Made by a program: the position numbers and the translations under genes. Below are positions 15,001 to 26,678 of a DNA stretch of 64,000 nt, piece by piece (the stretch's first letter is position 1; each line of letters opens with the position of its first letter). The notes beneath the pieces are model-generated. The model was not told where the DNA came from. It did no database searches and saw only the letters and a program-made list of their open reading frames with translations. Origin of the DNA: Maylandia zebra (lineage: Eukaryota > Chordata > Actinopteri > Cichliformes > Cichlidae); contig NC_135170.1 in assembly GCF_041146795.1 (NCBI RefSeq), positions 34,592,533 through 34,656,532 of the forward strand, given 5' to 3'.

Positions 15001-18000
15001 GACGAGTGGCAAGAGGCGCATTTCACTTCTGCTAGGATTGGGCAATAAAACAACAACATCCCCCTAAATAAAAAAAATACAGCTTCCCTTTTAAAAGAGA
15101 GAACTTTCAGGCTTTAAGCTTTAAATATTCTACAGTCAAGTGATTTTTACTGGGAGTGAAATGAAGACAGTCACCGGATCTATAAAGAAGGTCCAAATGT
15201 CCGTGTGGTGATAAACTCAAATAAGGAAGACGTCAGTCGTGTTTAAAGGTTACAAACCTCTATAGTCAGACTGCCGTTCTCATTCTCGAGTCAAATGACT
15301 GCACAGTACAGTGGACACTTTAATCTTCATAGCAGCGCTATAAGATGTGGTGAAGCTGTTTTCTCTGCATTTGGCATCACAGTTACAAATGTCACCTGTG
15401 TCTGCTCGAGTGGAGCCAAATCCTCAATCTAAAGAGAAGAGTAGGGTTCCTGCATCATGTCAAAAGTCTAAACGGATGCAAATACCCAGAAAAACCGAAA
15501 ACAGCACAGATTTCTGTCAAGGTGACAAAGCCTGAAGCTACAGTTACACTAAAGGAAAGAGTGGTTGTAGTCGTTGCTACGACCACAATCACTGCAACCG
15601 CAATGATCTTGCAGTCTCGTTTCTTTTAAATGGGAGCAGAACACAACAATAACACAAAGCTGGTCTGCTGTCAGTATGAATCGTAATTACATGCAGCCTT
15701 TCTGTAAAAATATGCAATAAATGTAACAGGGGGAAAAGAAAAATCAGTGAAAAACGCAAATCTGTTGCCATAATCGTCTCCGAGGCTACGTCCACATGCA
15801 CACGGGTATTTTTGAAAACGCAGATTCTTCTATGCATTCGGGATTTTCATCCGCACATAAACAGCGTTTTGGGTCAATGAAATGGAGATTTTCAAAAATT
15901 CAGTTTTGGCGTTTAGGTGCGGACGAGAAAAACTGAGATTCATGCAACGTCTTATTCTTCTTCTAAATTTGATTAGCAGACTCGCGCAACGTCAAAGGCG
16001 TGTGCCGTTTTTGACACCGTGTGTGCCGTACACACAGCTACTGTCCTTCCATTTAAAAAGACGCAGGCATCAGGGTGAACTTCTACATTCAACACTCACA
16101 ACCCAAATCCCAACGTCAGTTTTGAATAAATTTACTTTTTTTAATTAAATTGATGCATGCTGTTTGCATTTTGCTCATTCCTAAGTTGTGAGTCTGCACA
16201 ACAGCCAAAATACTGTCTTTAGTTATTAACATCTGAAATGATGAACGCACTTGAAAAATAACACAAAATTAGCTGCCTGACCAGAAAAACTAAAACCTTT
16301 CAGCAGTACTTCAGGTTTAGTGGTGGCACAAACCCTCTTTACCCTTTTCCTCCCAGGCTTCTAGACTTCTGATTGGCCAACATTTAGTTTTTAGTGTTTA
16401 CATGCGGACAGAGATATTTTTCCAAAACTGCACGTGTGGACGGGATTTAAAAAAAAAAAACAAAAACGGAAAATCTCAGTTTTCAAAAATACCCGTGCAA
16501 GTGTGGACGTAGCGTGACTGCACTCAGAGTCGCTGTAGTACGGTGATCACACTGAAAAATGGCACAAACGCTCGCCAACCTTGCAATTATATGAGAACAA
16601 CTAGAATAAAACAGCTGGTAGTCAGCTGAGTCCATTGAAATTGAAAGCGGTCGCTGAAGGTTTAAGGTATTTCTCAACTCAAACTCAGGCGGACAAACTG
16701 CAAAAAAATTCAACGTAATCACTGAGCAACCACCAATTTTTCCTAGTCGCTAGGCAGTTCCCTCCTGATTTTACTCGATATGACTGAGACATTACTGGCT
16801 TTACATTATGCAGACCAAATGTGCAAGGAAGCGAATGCCTCCTCTGACTGCTGTTTTGTCTCTGGTGTCTTTCACTCTCAGTGTTTACTGTAAACATTTT
16901 ACAACTTTATCGCTGTTCAAGTTCTGCTGCGTCAACGTGTCAGAATGAGACCTTAAGCAGACCTAAGAGCTCGAAACATCCCTGCACTGCTTTTAAACAC
17001 TAAACATTACTTTCACCTTGCTGCAGGGTCGCAGCTCTGTTTGGCTAAGTGTCTTATTAAACTCCCCCTGACAGGGAGGAACATTTACTTCTTTAATATT
17101 TGGTTTGTCTGACACACATCCTCACAGCAAAGGGAGAGCGATCTGTCCAGCCCACATCTTATTAAAAAGGATATTTACATATAGAGTAAGAGCCTGCTCC
17201 TTCCGACACTTTATCATCTCACCTCTTCCTGCTCTCTCCTCTTCCAGCGCAGCTGAGCGTTGGCCGCTGCCATCGCCTCGATCACGAACGTGGTGGTCAT
17301 GTAGCTGTAGAGGAGATGATAATCGAGTTAACAGGTCATATTTTTAATGACAGAGGAAAAAAAAAAAGTCTGATCCATTATCAAATGGTGCTTTCACCAG
17401 CAGAAACCTTCATTTATTACGCCGCCGCAGGCTGGCGAAGGAAGGAAAGCACCAAGTTTCTGTGTATAACAAATGAGGGATTTATGAAAGCTTCAGATTA
17501 GAATAAGTTTAATGAAAATGGGTTTATAAAAAGGTTCATATTGTTAGGAAAAGCCTACACTGGGCCTTCCCTATAAACTTTCCATATTCGCAATGACAGA
17601 TTGCAGAGTTTGGATGTAACATTCTCATATTTATGCTGGTTTGAGTGTAATCCCAACTCTGAAAAACTGATCCAGTATCAGTAACATTTCGTTGCTTGCA
17701 GGTATACACCAGCTACTAACATGAAGTGGAAGAAGCAAAGTTTTATACGCATTTATTTATTTGATCCTTATTTGCCCGGTGCGCTCCCTATAATTAAAAT
17801 CTCTTTTTCAAAGCACACTGCCAAGAAAGCAAAAGGTTGCGAAAGCTATAAAATGAAGAGGCGCGATCAAGAAAATCAAAGCAAACAATTACAAAAAACC
17901 CCAAAACAAAGTCCAGCTCAGGAATAACGCGGTTGGAAACGGAGCTCTTCCAGGGAGATGAATGAACAGCTTTAGTGTGTTCTGCAGATTGCTCCATGAC

Positions 18001-21000
18001 CAGGGTGCAGAGTGAGTTTGTTCTACCAAACAGTCACCAGAGAAATATATATACAACATGTAGAACATGAAATATTCTATACTGGGAGTAAAAAATGTTC
18101 ACAACAAAACAAACCAAGACAAAAATAAAGCGATTCCCTCTAAAACATACTTCGGTGTCTCTGTGTATGAAACTGATGTCATCACCGTGATTATTTCGTT
18201 TTATTTCTCCACTCGCTCCTCTCATGTGTGAGTAGGATCGCTCAGCAAAGACTTCCTGTCACTCATTTATTAATAAATCCCAATTCAGTTAAGTTATCCT
18301 GAATTATTGCATTTCTGTTATTTATTATTATTAGTTGGGTAACCAAACCCTGATCCGACCTTGCATTATAAAGAATTACTTCCAGTGTATTCCTCACTTC
18401 CTAATTCCAGCTAACCGGAGGCTAGTTGGCACCAGAAGCTACACATCCAGGTCCAGCGTGCTGAACTATGAAAGCTCCATCCTTTCTCAAATAAACTTCA
18501 GATCCCTGAGTTACCACCAACAACCACTGAAGCAATCTGTGCTCCACGCCACGACACTTTTGTTAATTAAATAGTCTTTATATATTTCTTAAATCAGATA
18601 TTTTTCTACATAATAATCTGATTTTAGGGGTAAAATTTGGCAAGAAACACTCAGAACTACAAAAGAAATGTTCATTTGAAAACTCGACATAACTGACCCT
18701 GCACATAGTGTGCCAATAAAGCCTGAATAATTTCAGCGCCTGAGCATGTCTTTAATAAACATTGCTGCTTCTCGCTGTGGGTTCACTGATAGGGACCAAA
18801 GGAAGTCCAGTGTCATGAAGTCATTTGAATGAGCACTTCTCATATTTCAGCTACAAGCCTCTCTCTCTTAAACTTAAATACCAACACGCATCTGAGATGT
18901 TTAGGCTACATCTGTAAATGGAAGATATATTTAAAAAACGAAAACAGGGCTGCACAATTTCACTTGATTACAATTTTGGCTTGTCTCAGTTAAATCAAGA
19001 TAACTGACTGAAGGTGAGTGCTATCAATCTGTCTTTAAATCTCCACCTGGTGATGTGCCTGCATGTGCCAATCACAGCTCCTCCCTGCACCGTGCAGTTT
19101 TATGTTTCCAGTAAACAGTCTGAACCTGTAACGCTACATTAAAAGACGATACAAACACCAGACAAGAAACAAATCGAGAGCTCGTTCCTGGAAGCAGCTC
19201 AATCCTTCAGATTCAGGGCCAGCGATGTTAACCACGAACAAATCACACCCGGCATAATCATGCAGTCCTAACAGAAAGTAACCTGGACACAATAGAGTTT
19301 TTAAAATGTGCCGTGTTATTAGTGAAAGAGGAAGTAAAAGAAGGCCTACTGGGTGGCAAATATCAACCAAAGAAAGAAACCCACGTTTACCTGTGAATCC
19401 CAGACAGGAAAAAAAAGGCAGAGGTGGAAGTCAATGACTATTATTATTTAACTAAGTTTGGATCAGAGCAACACTCACCTCATAAATCCTAAAAAGGTGA
19501 TGAGGGCCAAGCTGACCACCCACCCAGCTTGAGCGAAGGCTTTGGGCATCGTCAGAGCTCCGGTCCCCACAATCAGGTTGAACATGTACACCAGCCCCAC
19601 CTGGAGAGGAAACCACGGGAGGTAAAGACATGCACAGGCGTGCTCCTGATAAATATTAACATTTATCACCGCACAAGCTTTTCATTTCACCTCTGCTGAC
19701 CCCATCTCTCCACAGACATCCAATATTTTTTACTATTGTATAATAATATTAGAAAATATTATTAGAAACTATTAATGATTTACTAAAAGCCTTTTTCCTC
19801 AAGTGCAAATCCTCAGGCACCAGAGTATCAGGTGCTCCTTGGCACCCGGGCTGATACAGATCAAGCTACTTGGGTGGAAGAATGGGCCAGTGCCAAGGGA
19901 GACAGTAGGGCTTAATTGGGCAGCACTTACACTATCGGATAGCTGAGTGCTTTAATCATTCAAGGCTTTTACTTCCTGGAAAAAGAAAAAAAAACCAAAA
20001 ACAGAAAATCATCTGACCAGCAGAGCTGACTCTTTGTGGCAAAGTCATGCTGAAGTAAGCAAAGTCAGGGTATGTACTGAGCTGTCGAACTGAGTAAAGA
20101 CGCCTGACGTGACAAAAAGAAGAAAAGAGGACGTAGAAGGATCTTTTAAGCTTCCTCTTTATTTATCATTGCACTTTCACACACAAAACTTATTTTTACA
20201 AGCAGACTCATCAGCTATTTTCACTAAAAGTCGTCTCAAGACCCTTCGTTTGTAAGAAAATTAGAGAGAGAACCAAAAAAATGAAATGATCCCCTGCGAG
20301 CAGCACTTGGTGACTGTGGAGAGGAAGAACTCTATTTTAATATCAAGAGACAGCCAGTAGAAGCAGGATCAACCAAAGGGGGGAGAAAAACGTTGCATAC
20401 AGTGAACATGAACAACAACTAGTAAATATAACTACAAGCCTGCAGTCTGAGAGTGAAGCTAGTACTCTCACTGTGGTATTTTCAATCAACTGAAGACTTT
20501 TCAGAGAGCTTTTAGGAAAGCCTGATAATAAGGAAGCACAACAGTCGATCCTAAAAGTAACATGGATACATTTCTGAGGCAACTTGACACAGACGTGTCC
20601 TAACTTTATGAAGTATTTAACGTGGTTGTTCAGCTCACAGGGTTCCGGGTTTCTGAATGTCAGGGGTTCAATCTTATTTTTAACCCTCTCTGCTTCGAAG
20701 AGCTTTGTTCAAACAAGTTCCAAGGTTGGCAATAAAGCAACAATACTGCAACTACAGCATTTTCAAAGAGGCCAGTCAGGTGGTTAAGCATGTGCCTGAC
20801 CTTAAAAGGAGCTCTGACAAAGACGACAGCTGCGGCTTTTTAATCGGGATTTTAACCTCAGCAGTTTCAATCTGCTTTTTTTTTTGCCACTTGTTTTGCA
20901 CATATTCAACTCTGTATATTTTATAATTATTATTATTATTTATTTTTTTTTTTTACTATTTAATTTGTAAAAATGTGTGTATACACACACACACACACAC

Positions 21001-21842
21001 GTAGGAAAATATTTAGTATACACATCCAGAAATGCATACACTATTATATATTGTACATATATTTATTAGTTTCAGGTTGGCCATTCTTGTATTTTGCTCG
21101 TTTGTGTTGTTGTGTTTGCACATCTCTGTTGCTTGTGGGGCTCGCACACAAGAATTTCACTCGCATGTGCTGTGCCAGTGTGCCTGCACATGTGATGTGA
21201 CAATAAAAGTGATTTGATTTGATTTGATTTAAAGCTAATTCTTCTAAAATTTGAAAGATCATTGCTTTCCAGTCTTTGGTTCCTACAGTGACACCATCAC
21301 ACACTAATGTCCTCTAATTTTCTATCCAGGTCAAGTAAATCATTCCCTGGCCGTCACATAGCTGCTGTGTTACTCTTTCTTTGAAAACACTTTTAATTAA
21401 ATTAAACTATCAGCACTGATTTTGTGTTTAGGTGTCCTCACAACCAGCACCATCTCTTAGCTCCTTTAGTGACTAAATGCATCAGCTGCTTTGGGACAGA
21501 AGTGACGAGAGCACAGCCACGCTTGGAAGTCAAACAATTTCCTTCGATTTTCCTCTTTTCATTGACAGGAAAGCTGTGACTAACACACCGTCCTTTGTTT
21601 CCTTTAAACTACAAATTACAACCAAAAGCAGGACAGTGTGGCAGCCTTTAGAGGTCATAATGTGCTGAACATTAAACGCCCTTTCATGTGTTCGTAACAG
21701 TGTGCTTTAGTAGGAGAGGCTGTTTTAAACCAGCAAGGGAGTGTTTTAAATATTCAAAGAGAGACTGGGAGATAACTCCTGCATGCTGGAAACTTACAAA
21801 TGGAGAGTAGGGCTCTCCTGTGTCTGTAATCCCACCTGCCAT
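1..21842 (-). CDS. tmem104: Transmembrane protein 104, 5' part (gene runs off the left edge)
   Basis: The gene encodes a multi-pass membrane protein of the amino-acid/auxin permease (AAAP) type; its substrate is not established. Coding exons, 5' to 3', are 21798-21842, 19479-19600, 17223-17304, 11640-11739 (start 11736 possible), 10783-10863 and 915-1014. All have GT/AG borders and the phases join cleanly. The start ATG at 21842 opens MAGGITDTGEPYSPF, close to the vertebrate TMEM104 N-terminus. Exon 2 holds the first helix with MFNLIVGTGALTMPKAF. Exon 3 has TTTFVIEAMAAANAQL. Exon 4 is an acidic Ser/Asp loop ending RPILSV. Exon 5 has RVEMGQMASMFFNK. Exon 6 has YLYGDLAIYAAAVP, another membrane segment. 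About 176 of roughly 500 residues are present. Introns are 0.8-9.8 kb and full of repeats. Recognition is by recalled family similarity, and it is strong. Confidence 0.93.
1354..1535. mobile_element. Truncated hAT MITE
   Basis: Shares a long stretch with the MITE at 8042-8257 (GGTGGGAAACTCCAGGCCTC, GATTAGTTCATTACCAGGCC-like core, CATTTAAATCAGCTG) but lacks its right terminus. Confidence 0.6.
1536..1745 (-). mobile_element. Decayed LINE copy (same family as 34620-35430)
   Basis: CTGGGTCTGCACCGGGGCCT, the accompanying ACACCTCACC, and CTCACCCTCTCGCTAAG-like blocks follow the same order as in the larger minus-strand LINE at 34620-35430. Heavily mutated with no ORF. Confidence 0.55.
1746..3580. 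other. Intron sequence without recognised content
   Basis: Part of the large tmem104 intron. No exon of the known protein fits here and no repeat family was recognised. ORFs on both strands are short and lack similarity. Confidence 0.5.
3581..3835 (+). mobile_element. Fossil of a Tc1/mariner-type transposase region
   Basis: The reading NWIIKQDNDLKRKSTAEKLK resembles the QQDNDPKH region around the second catalytic Asp of Tc1-like transposases. The remainder is too decayed to confirm. Confidence 0.4.
3836..7225. other. Intron sequence without recognised content
   Basis: tmem104 intron. Several ORFs of 60-100 codons occur but show no family features, codon bias or splice context. I read them as chance ORFs. 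Confidence 0.5.
7226..7418 (+). mobile_element. L2-like LINE fragment, left part
   Basis: The + strand encodes FVSSRIDYCN at 7390-7418, the conserved SRLDYCN block of L2/CR1-type reverse transcriptases. The copy continues after two inserted MITEs at 8258. The sequence left of about 7370 is too decayed to place firmly. Confidence 0.55.
7419..8024. mobile_element. hAT-type MITE (inserted in L2)
   Basis: Starts TAGGGCTGGGTATCG and ends CCCACCCC in inverted orientation; TTGTAAC occurs on both sides (7412-7418 and 8025-8031). It contains GATTCGATT/AATCGATT inverted runs and an internal inverted pair around GTCGGCGGGTCGAGCTTTG. The same family occurs at 55417-56453. A poly-purine GGGAGAGAGAGAG run lies near 7580. 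Confidence 0.7.
8042..8257. mobile_element. hAT-type MITE with long terminal inverted repeats
   Basis: 216 bp bounded by CAGGGGTGGGCAATTCCAGG and its inverse (GGAGTTGCCCACCCCTG). Flanks CTTTAAAAT and CTTTAAAT indicate a target duplication of about 8 bp. A broken relative lies at 1354-1535. Confidence 0.75.
8258..8640 (+). mobile_element. L2-like LINE fragment, 3' part
   Basis: The + strand reads ALNGLAPSYLSDLLHLY then AFSFRVPFLWNNLP, a classic L2/CR1 reverse-transcriptase C-terminus, ending in a 3' region with GCACTTTGTTTGAAAGTGC and GCTTTATAAATAG. No intact ORF remains. Confidence 0.75.
8641..10782. other. Intron sequence without recognised content
   Basis: tmem104 intron. A 133-codon ORF on the + strand at 10101-10502 overlaps no recognisable family and is probably spurious. 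Confidence 0.45.
11740..13850. other. Intron, mostly unrecognised; repeat-like piece near 13440-13600
   Basis: A segment around 13530-13610 (CCCCGGGGTCACACGC, TGTTTGAGAAAGGCTGCAA) resembles a dispersed teleost repeat I have seen elsewhere but cannot name. The rest is unremarkable. Confidence 0.35.
13855..14240 (+). mobile_element. RTE-type LINE, 3' end fragment
   Basis: Frames on the + strand give KGEVYKTVVRPAVMYGVEMV, then MDRIRNESIRGTAQ, then GRRMLRMELPGRRRRGRPQR, RFMDAVKEKMQ and VGVTEEDVRP. This order is typical of the C-terminal part of RTE-clade retrotransposon proteins. Frameshifts break it into overlapping ORFs. Confidence 0.75.
15785..16513. mobile_element. Non-autonomous DNA transposon (about 730 bp)
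   Basis: Inverted termini: GCTACGTCCACA with CACGGGTATTTTTGAAAA on the left, and TTTTCAAAAATACCCGTG with TGTGGACGTAGC on the right. Sub-terminal inverted copies (ATGCGGACAGAG against GTCCGCACC-type blocks) are also visible. No clear target duplication. Confidence 0.65.
17305..19478. other. Intron sequence; only a short hAT end recognised
   Basis: At about 18948, AGGGCTGCACAATTTCAC resembles one end of a hAT element; no partner end was found. The rest of this tmem104 intron shows nothing recognisable. Confidence 0.35.
20880..21235 (+). mobile_element. LINE 3' end (L2-like tail)
   Basis: A T-rich 3' UTR-like stretch is followed by AAGAATTTCACTCGCATGTG, GATGTGACAATAAAAGTG and a GATTT repeat tail, a common ending of teleost L2-like LINEs. 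A short CA/GT run lies at 20984-21000. No coding part is preserved. Confidence 0.55.
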
Positions 21843-22800
21843 GGTCGGTGACCCTGGTTCTCACCTCTCACCTGGACAGAAAGAAAAAGCAGTCAGGTAG
21901 CTTATGAAGCCTGTTGCGTTACTGCCATGATGATAACAATTATCTTTTCTTAAGTTTCAGGGGGAGTGTCATTCGAAGTGCTAAATCTTTTTACTTGCAT
22001 GGAAACAAAAACCCGGTAACTTATCGTGTAATTTAGCATTTACCTTAACATTTCCATGAAGTACAAGCACAAAATCCAACCTGGGACATTAATTAACTTT
22101 TAGGAGCTGCTCTTTAATTCGGCGGAAATATGACGCGTTAAATCTGAAGGTTTGTGTTCAGTGTCACATGTCTTCTTCCAGCTGTCAGTGACAAAAACTG
22201 TACTGCCATAGTTCCTTTGAGCCATGGCCACAAATATGACCTACTAAACGTTAAGTATGTGTATCTTCGCTGGCCACTTTGCCTTCATTTAGTTGAGTTT
22301 ATGTAATTTCAGAGAGCTGACATTTGCATGGCAACCGCTCATTCGGGAAGTATAACGTCAGACTAGCACATCTATCACGTTTGAATAACAGCATAAAATA
22401 ATTACTAATAAAAATAGATAAATTCATCAAGTTATCCTGCAGATATCGAGCTGCCACAGAGCTGTCATTACTGGAAATGAAAGTAAACACTGCTCACCTC
22501 CCTCCTCTCTGGTTTGTGTTGCTAACTTAGCTGCTAAGCTAGCAGGATGCTCGGGACCAAATCCTCACTCACTAGCCGAAAAAAGCTCACTTTTCCAGTT
22601 CAGCCAGCACGGACTGGTTCGCCTTTATGTGGCAGCCTGGAAGTCGGTGTAAAGCGGGAAATAAAAACACATTTCCACAAAGAAATACGTCTCTAACACG
22701 GCGCTAACTTCAGCAGTAAACTAACCGAACCAGCAACTCAGCTGGTTCGGTCAACCAGTCAAATAAAACTACCTCTGACGCAAGCACACATTTCCGTTAC
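21843..22800 (-). promoter_or_regulatory. Probable 5' UTR and promoter region of tmem104
   Basis: The ATG exon appears to begin at an acceptor near 21871 (pyrimidine tract then CCAG). A good donor, GAG followed by GTGAGC, ends a possible untranslated first exon at 22498. The transcription start would then lie to the right of 22498. I see no clear TATA box and no dense CpG cluster. Exon borders in the UTR are inference from splice consensus only. Confidence 0.4.
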
Positions 22801-23125
22801 TGATTTTCAAAGTAAAGGCTTGTTTACCCTAGTTGCAAGGCAGCTCGTTGGCTGACCAAAGAAAGCTTTTATTTTGAACATTTTGCCCCATCTTATAATC
22901 GTTAACTTGACGACCCTACTGTAAAATCACGGTTGAAATTTGACTCCATGTTTTAGAGTTTAATATCACATATTAATTATATTTATTTTTTATGGTAACC
23001 TTTAGCTTATTCTGCCTCGCGTTTTACAAATACATTTGATAAATTTGTCTATTTGAATTAGCCACAATTTATTACCCGCCTTTTCGGACTGTCAGGGTTA
23101 TCAATATGAGCGACCCTTCTAGCGG

Positions 23126-23143
23126 CATGTACACGTGTACATG
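23126..23143. repeat. Perfect 18-bp palindrome
   Basis: CATGTACACGTGTACATG, followed at once by the ATATGACATAT-type inverted motif. It lies about 460 bp outside the fold-back element. Function unknown. Confidence 0.6.
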
Positions 23144-24049
23144 TCATATGACATATGGCATACCTGTCTGTGCCATAATAAAGCAGAGTCCCTGGGTCTT
23201 GGGCTCACACTGAAATCCCAGTGAATGAAATCCTTCTTTTATTGGCGTTTACAATTCTGGCATCAGACAAGTGAGATTTGGTGCAAAATTACCACGGATG
23301 CCAGCATGAACCAGCGCCCTTCTATAATAATCACATTTACTGGAGATGAGTTTATAAACGTGTCGCCTGACACAGTTGTTTTTACGTTATTTCAGTCCAC
23401 AAACTGAGCTGAACCGGCACTTCCCTCTCAGGCATTTAAACACACCCTCAGCTGCAGAGGTGTTCAATGAAAAACGGTTGTAATCCTTCAGGTCCTCCTG
23501 TGTCTTAACAATCGAGCTGTGATTCTGATAAGTCTGTTAAACTACAGCCAGCTTCCCTTCCAGCAATATGATAGATTTTATTAATATTGTAGCTCAAGTC
23601 TATGGGCAGAAATCTGTGCCATCAGAAACTGAATTTGAATAAGTTCAATTTGAATTTGAATTGCTCCGATTGAATCTGAATTGTAACTTGAATAAATGCT
23701 TTTGAAAACTGAATTTGAATTAGTCTAATTTGAAATTGAATTTATGGTTTGAAAATGATCATCACTAAATTGAAATTGAATTTATATTTTGAAAATGAAT
23801 TGATTTGCTTTGAAACTGCATTTTATCCTTTAAAAATTCAGCTCTCGAATAATTTCAGTTTCACTTCTCACCATTCAGTTTCAGTTCTACAATTCAATTT
23901 CAGTTCCAAAATTCAGTTTTTTGGAACTTACATCCGGTTCCGGTTCAAGCGCAGATTAATAGAACTACGTTTTACTAGCGGACCGAAAGTGTTACTGACG
24001 GGAATCTACAGCATCTTTAGCTGAATTAAGACTTCAGAAGTCATTCGTC

Positions 24050-24726
24050 ATGTCGAATGACCAGCGGATAAACTCTCAGGTTGGTAATAAATGTATTACA
24101 TGTATAAGAACAAGCGTCATGTTAACAAAAGATAGCCGTAAGGTAACTGTTATGCTTATTGTAGCTGTTAGCTAAAAACGCTAATTTACCGTAGTTTGCC
24201 CTGAATTCAGCTTTGACAACAAATATGATCGACTGTTTCTAGTAGAATTCCAAAGTTGTCATCTTGGACCCTCTCAGAGTGCCCCTCTGTATGCTTGCAG
24301 AGACCCCTACAGTAGGGAAACATGCAAAACAGTGTCCAAACCTTTGCGTTTTAGCTTTATTTATGTCTTACACAGCATCCCAACTCTTTAGCTAACTTAA
24401 TAACTTTAGCTAAAGTGAATAGTTAGTCTAATTCATTAGTGCAGCATTACTGGATCATCTCTGTTTGAAGTGATATAATATGATATACAACTATCACTGT
24501 GTTTAACTACCATAATAATTCTTAGGGTACTGAGTGCATGCTTAATTAGATATATTTTTTAAACATGCTGCTCCATTACTATGTTTGACAGGCTGAAGTT
24601 GTCGGGTCACCTCCTAAATCGACCATCTTTTACAGGTGTTTTGTGCCAGAAATGGAGTGTCCACTGAAGACTGAAGATACTGAATCTCTACGCCTTGCCA
24701 TTGATCCCTATTGTGCCTTCATCTAG
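24050..24726 (+). other. Possible small two-exon ORF inside the fold-back element
   Basis: An ATG in the left arm opens MSNDQRINSQ, followed by a donor-like GTTGGTAA near 24079. A pyrimidine/CAG acceptor near 24592 precedes a phase-compatible exon starting AEVVGSPPKSTIF and containing FVPEMECPL, ending at TAG near 24726. An AATAAA lies about 135 bases later. The product would be about 55 residues and resembles nothing I can name. In the right arm the same ATG has become TTG. It may be a remnant of the element's own gene. No catalytic motif is visible. Confidence 0.25.
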
Positions 24727-25300
24727 ACAAGAGACATTAACTTAACCACTCTCATATGCTCTGTACCTACATCACATTCCCTGACAGTCGTAGCTTGGCT
24801 CATCTGAGGGTGAAATTATAAGAATGTGTTATTTTGCAAAGTGCTCTCTAGTGTTCCTAAATAAAATATGGCATTGAGGTCATTTCTTTTGAATTAATCC
24901 CTTCTTCTGAAATATAAGAACCTCTTCTGGTTTTAATGGCACTTTGGATTTCCTGACTTTCTGTTCCACTTCCAAACCCAAATAGATGCTGACAAGCTGA
25001 CACAGTAACATGGAAGAGGGAAAGACGTTGGAAAGGACTACTACAAATAAACCTAATGCCTAACAATGAAAAATGTAAAATAAGAACAACAATAATAATA
25101 ATAATAAAGATAAAAGATGAAGTAACAAGTTTTTAGTTTATTCCAAATGATCATCCAGATGTCTGTGACATGTGATGACAAACACCATAATGGAAGGCCT
25201 TAGTCATCACATGCTTAAACTCATATATTTTTGCATATGCTGAACAGGCAGTCAGACATACTGTAACTGTGGGGTAGAAAACAGCATGAACACCATACGG

Positions 25301-25386
25301 CAGGGGTCTCAAACTCCAGTCCTCGAGGGCATGGAAAAGTTGCATGACTCCAGTCCACCCTTGAGGACTGGAGTTTGAGACCCCTG
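25301..25386. mobile_element. Short palindromic MITE in the fold-back element's centre
   Basis: 86 bp with termini CAGGGGTCTCAAACTCCAG and its inverse. Flanks CCATACGG and TCATATGG suggest an imperfect 8-bp target duplication, typical of non-autonomous hAT elements. Confidence 0.6.
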
Positions 25387-26676
25387 TCATATGGAATATG
25401 ACAGGTGTGGTTGAACTGCATGAAGACTCTGAAGTTTGTCTTCTCTTCTGGCAGGACAGGAATGTGGCCTTGTCCTGTGAGCCACTGTAAGGATGTACTT
25501 AGAGTAGAACTGGACTGTCACCGGCCTCAGGCTCTTCACCCTTTTCAAAGACAAAGCAGTCATTTAAATAAAATATTAGATATTGTTTACCTGTAAATGC
25601 ACAAAGAGAATTTAGAAATGTAATTATTGTCAAGAGTGAACAAGCACTGATAGTGTAATCTACAGCTGTGGCCAAACGTTTAGAGAATGAGAAGTGTTGT
25701 TTGCTTATTTACAAAGTTTGCTGTTTCAGTGATAGTTGTATATCATATTATATCACTTCAAACAGAGGTGATCCAGTAATGCTGCACTAATGAATTAGAC
25801 TAACTATTCACTTTAGCTAAAGTTATTAAGTCAGCTAAAGAGTTGGGATGCTGTGTAAGACATAAATAAAGCTAAAACGCAAAGGTTTGGACACTGTTTT
25901 GCATGTTTCCCTACTGTAGGGGTCTCTGCAAGCATACAGAGGGGGCACTCTGAGAGGGTCCAAGATGACAACTTTGGAATTCTACTAGAAACAGTCGATC
26001 ATATTTGTTGTCAAAGCTGAATTCAGGGCAAACTACGCTAAATTAGCGTTTTTAGCTAGCAGCTACAATAAGCATAACAGTTACCTTACGGCTATCTTTT
26101 GTTAACATGACGCTTGTTCTTATACATGTAGTACATTTATTACCAACCTGAGAGTTTATCCGCTGGTCATTCGACAAGACGAATGACTTCTGAAGTCTTA
26201 ATTCAGCTCAAGACGCTGTAGATTCCCGTCAGTAACACTTTCGGTCCGCTAGTAAAACGTAGTTCTATTAATCTGCGCTTGAACCGGAACCGGATGTAAG
26301 TTCCAAAAAACTGAATTTTGGAACTGAAACTGAATTGTAGAACTGAAACTGAATGGTGAGAAGTGAAACTGAAATTATTCGAGAGCTGAATTTTTAAAGG
26401 ATAAAATGCAGTTTCAAAGCAAATCAATTCATTTTCAAAATATAAATTCAATTTCAAATTAGACTAATTCAAATTCAGTTTTCAAAAGCATTTATTCAAG
26501 TTACAATTCAGATTCAATCGGAGCAATTCAAATTCAAATTTAATTTATTCAAATTCAGTTTCCGATGGCACAGATTTCTGCCCATACAAGTCTTTTCCAT
26601 ACTGCTGACCAAAGCATTTAAAATTCACACTCATTGTACAATCGTGACTGCACACTCCCACAGAGCTTTGGAAACA

Positions 26677-26678
<2 letters not shown>

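Larger units (their letters stand above)
23601..26586. mobile_element. 3 kb element with long inverted arms (fold-back type)
   Basis: Left arm 23601-24499 and right arm 25727-26586 are near-identical inverted copies. The right arm lacks about 39 bases in the AT-rich GAATTTGAA-type tract. CAAGTC stands directly outside both ends (left 23595-23600, right 26587-26592), consistent with a 6-bp or slightly longer target duplication. The outer third of each arm is a degenerate repeat of GAATTTGAA and GAAACTGAAT units. The ORFs of 91 and 84 codons in the two arms are the same repeat read from each side, not genes. The centre holds a possible small gene and an 86-bp MITE. I do not recognise the family. 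Confidence 0.8.

Noticed and set aside
23749..26457. Pair of related ORFs (91 and 84 codons) on opposite strands
   Set aside because: They are the same AT-rich repeat in the two inverted arms of one element; biased low-complexity protein with no domain.
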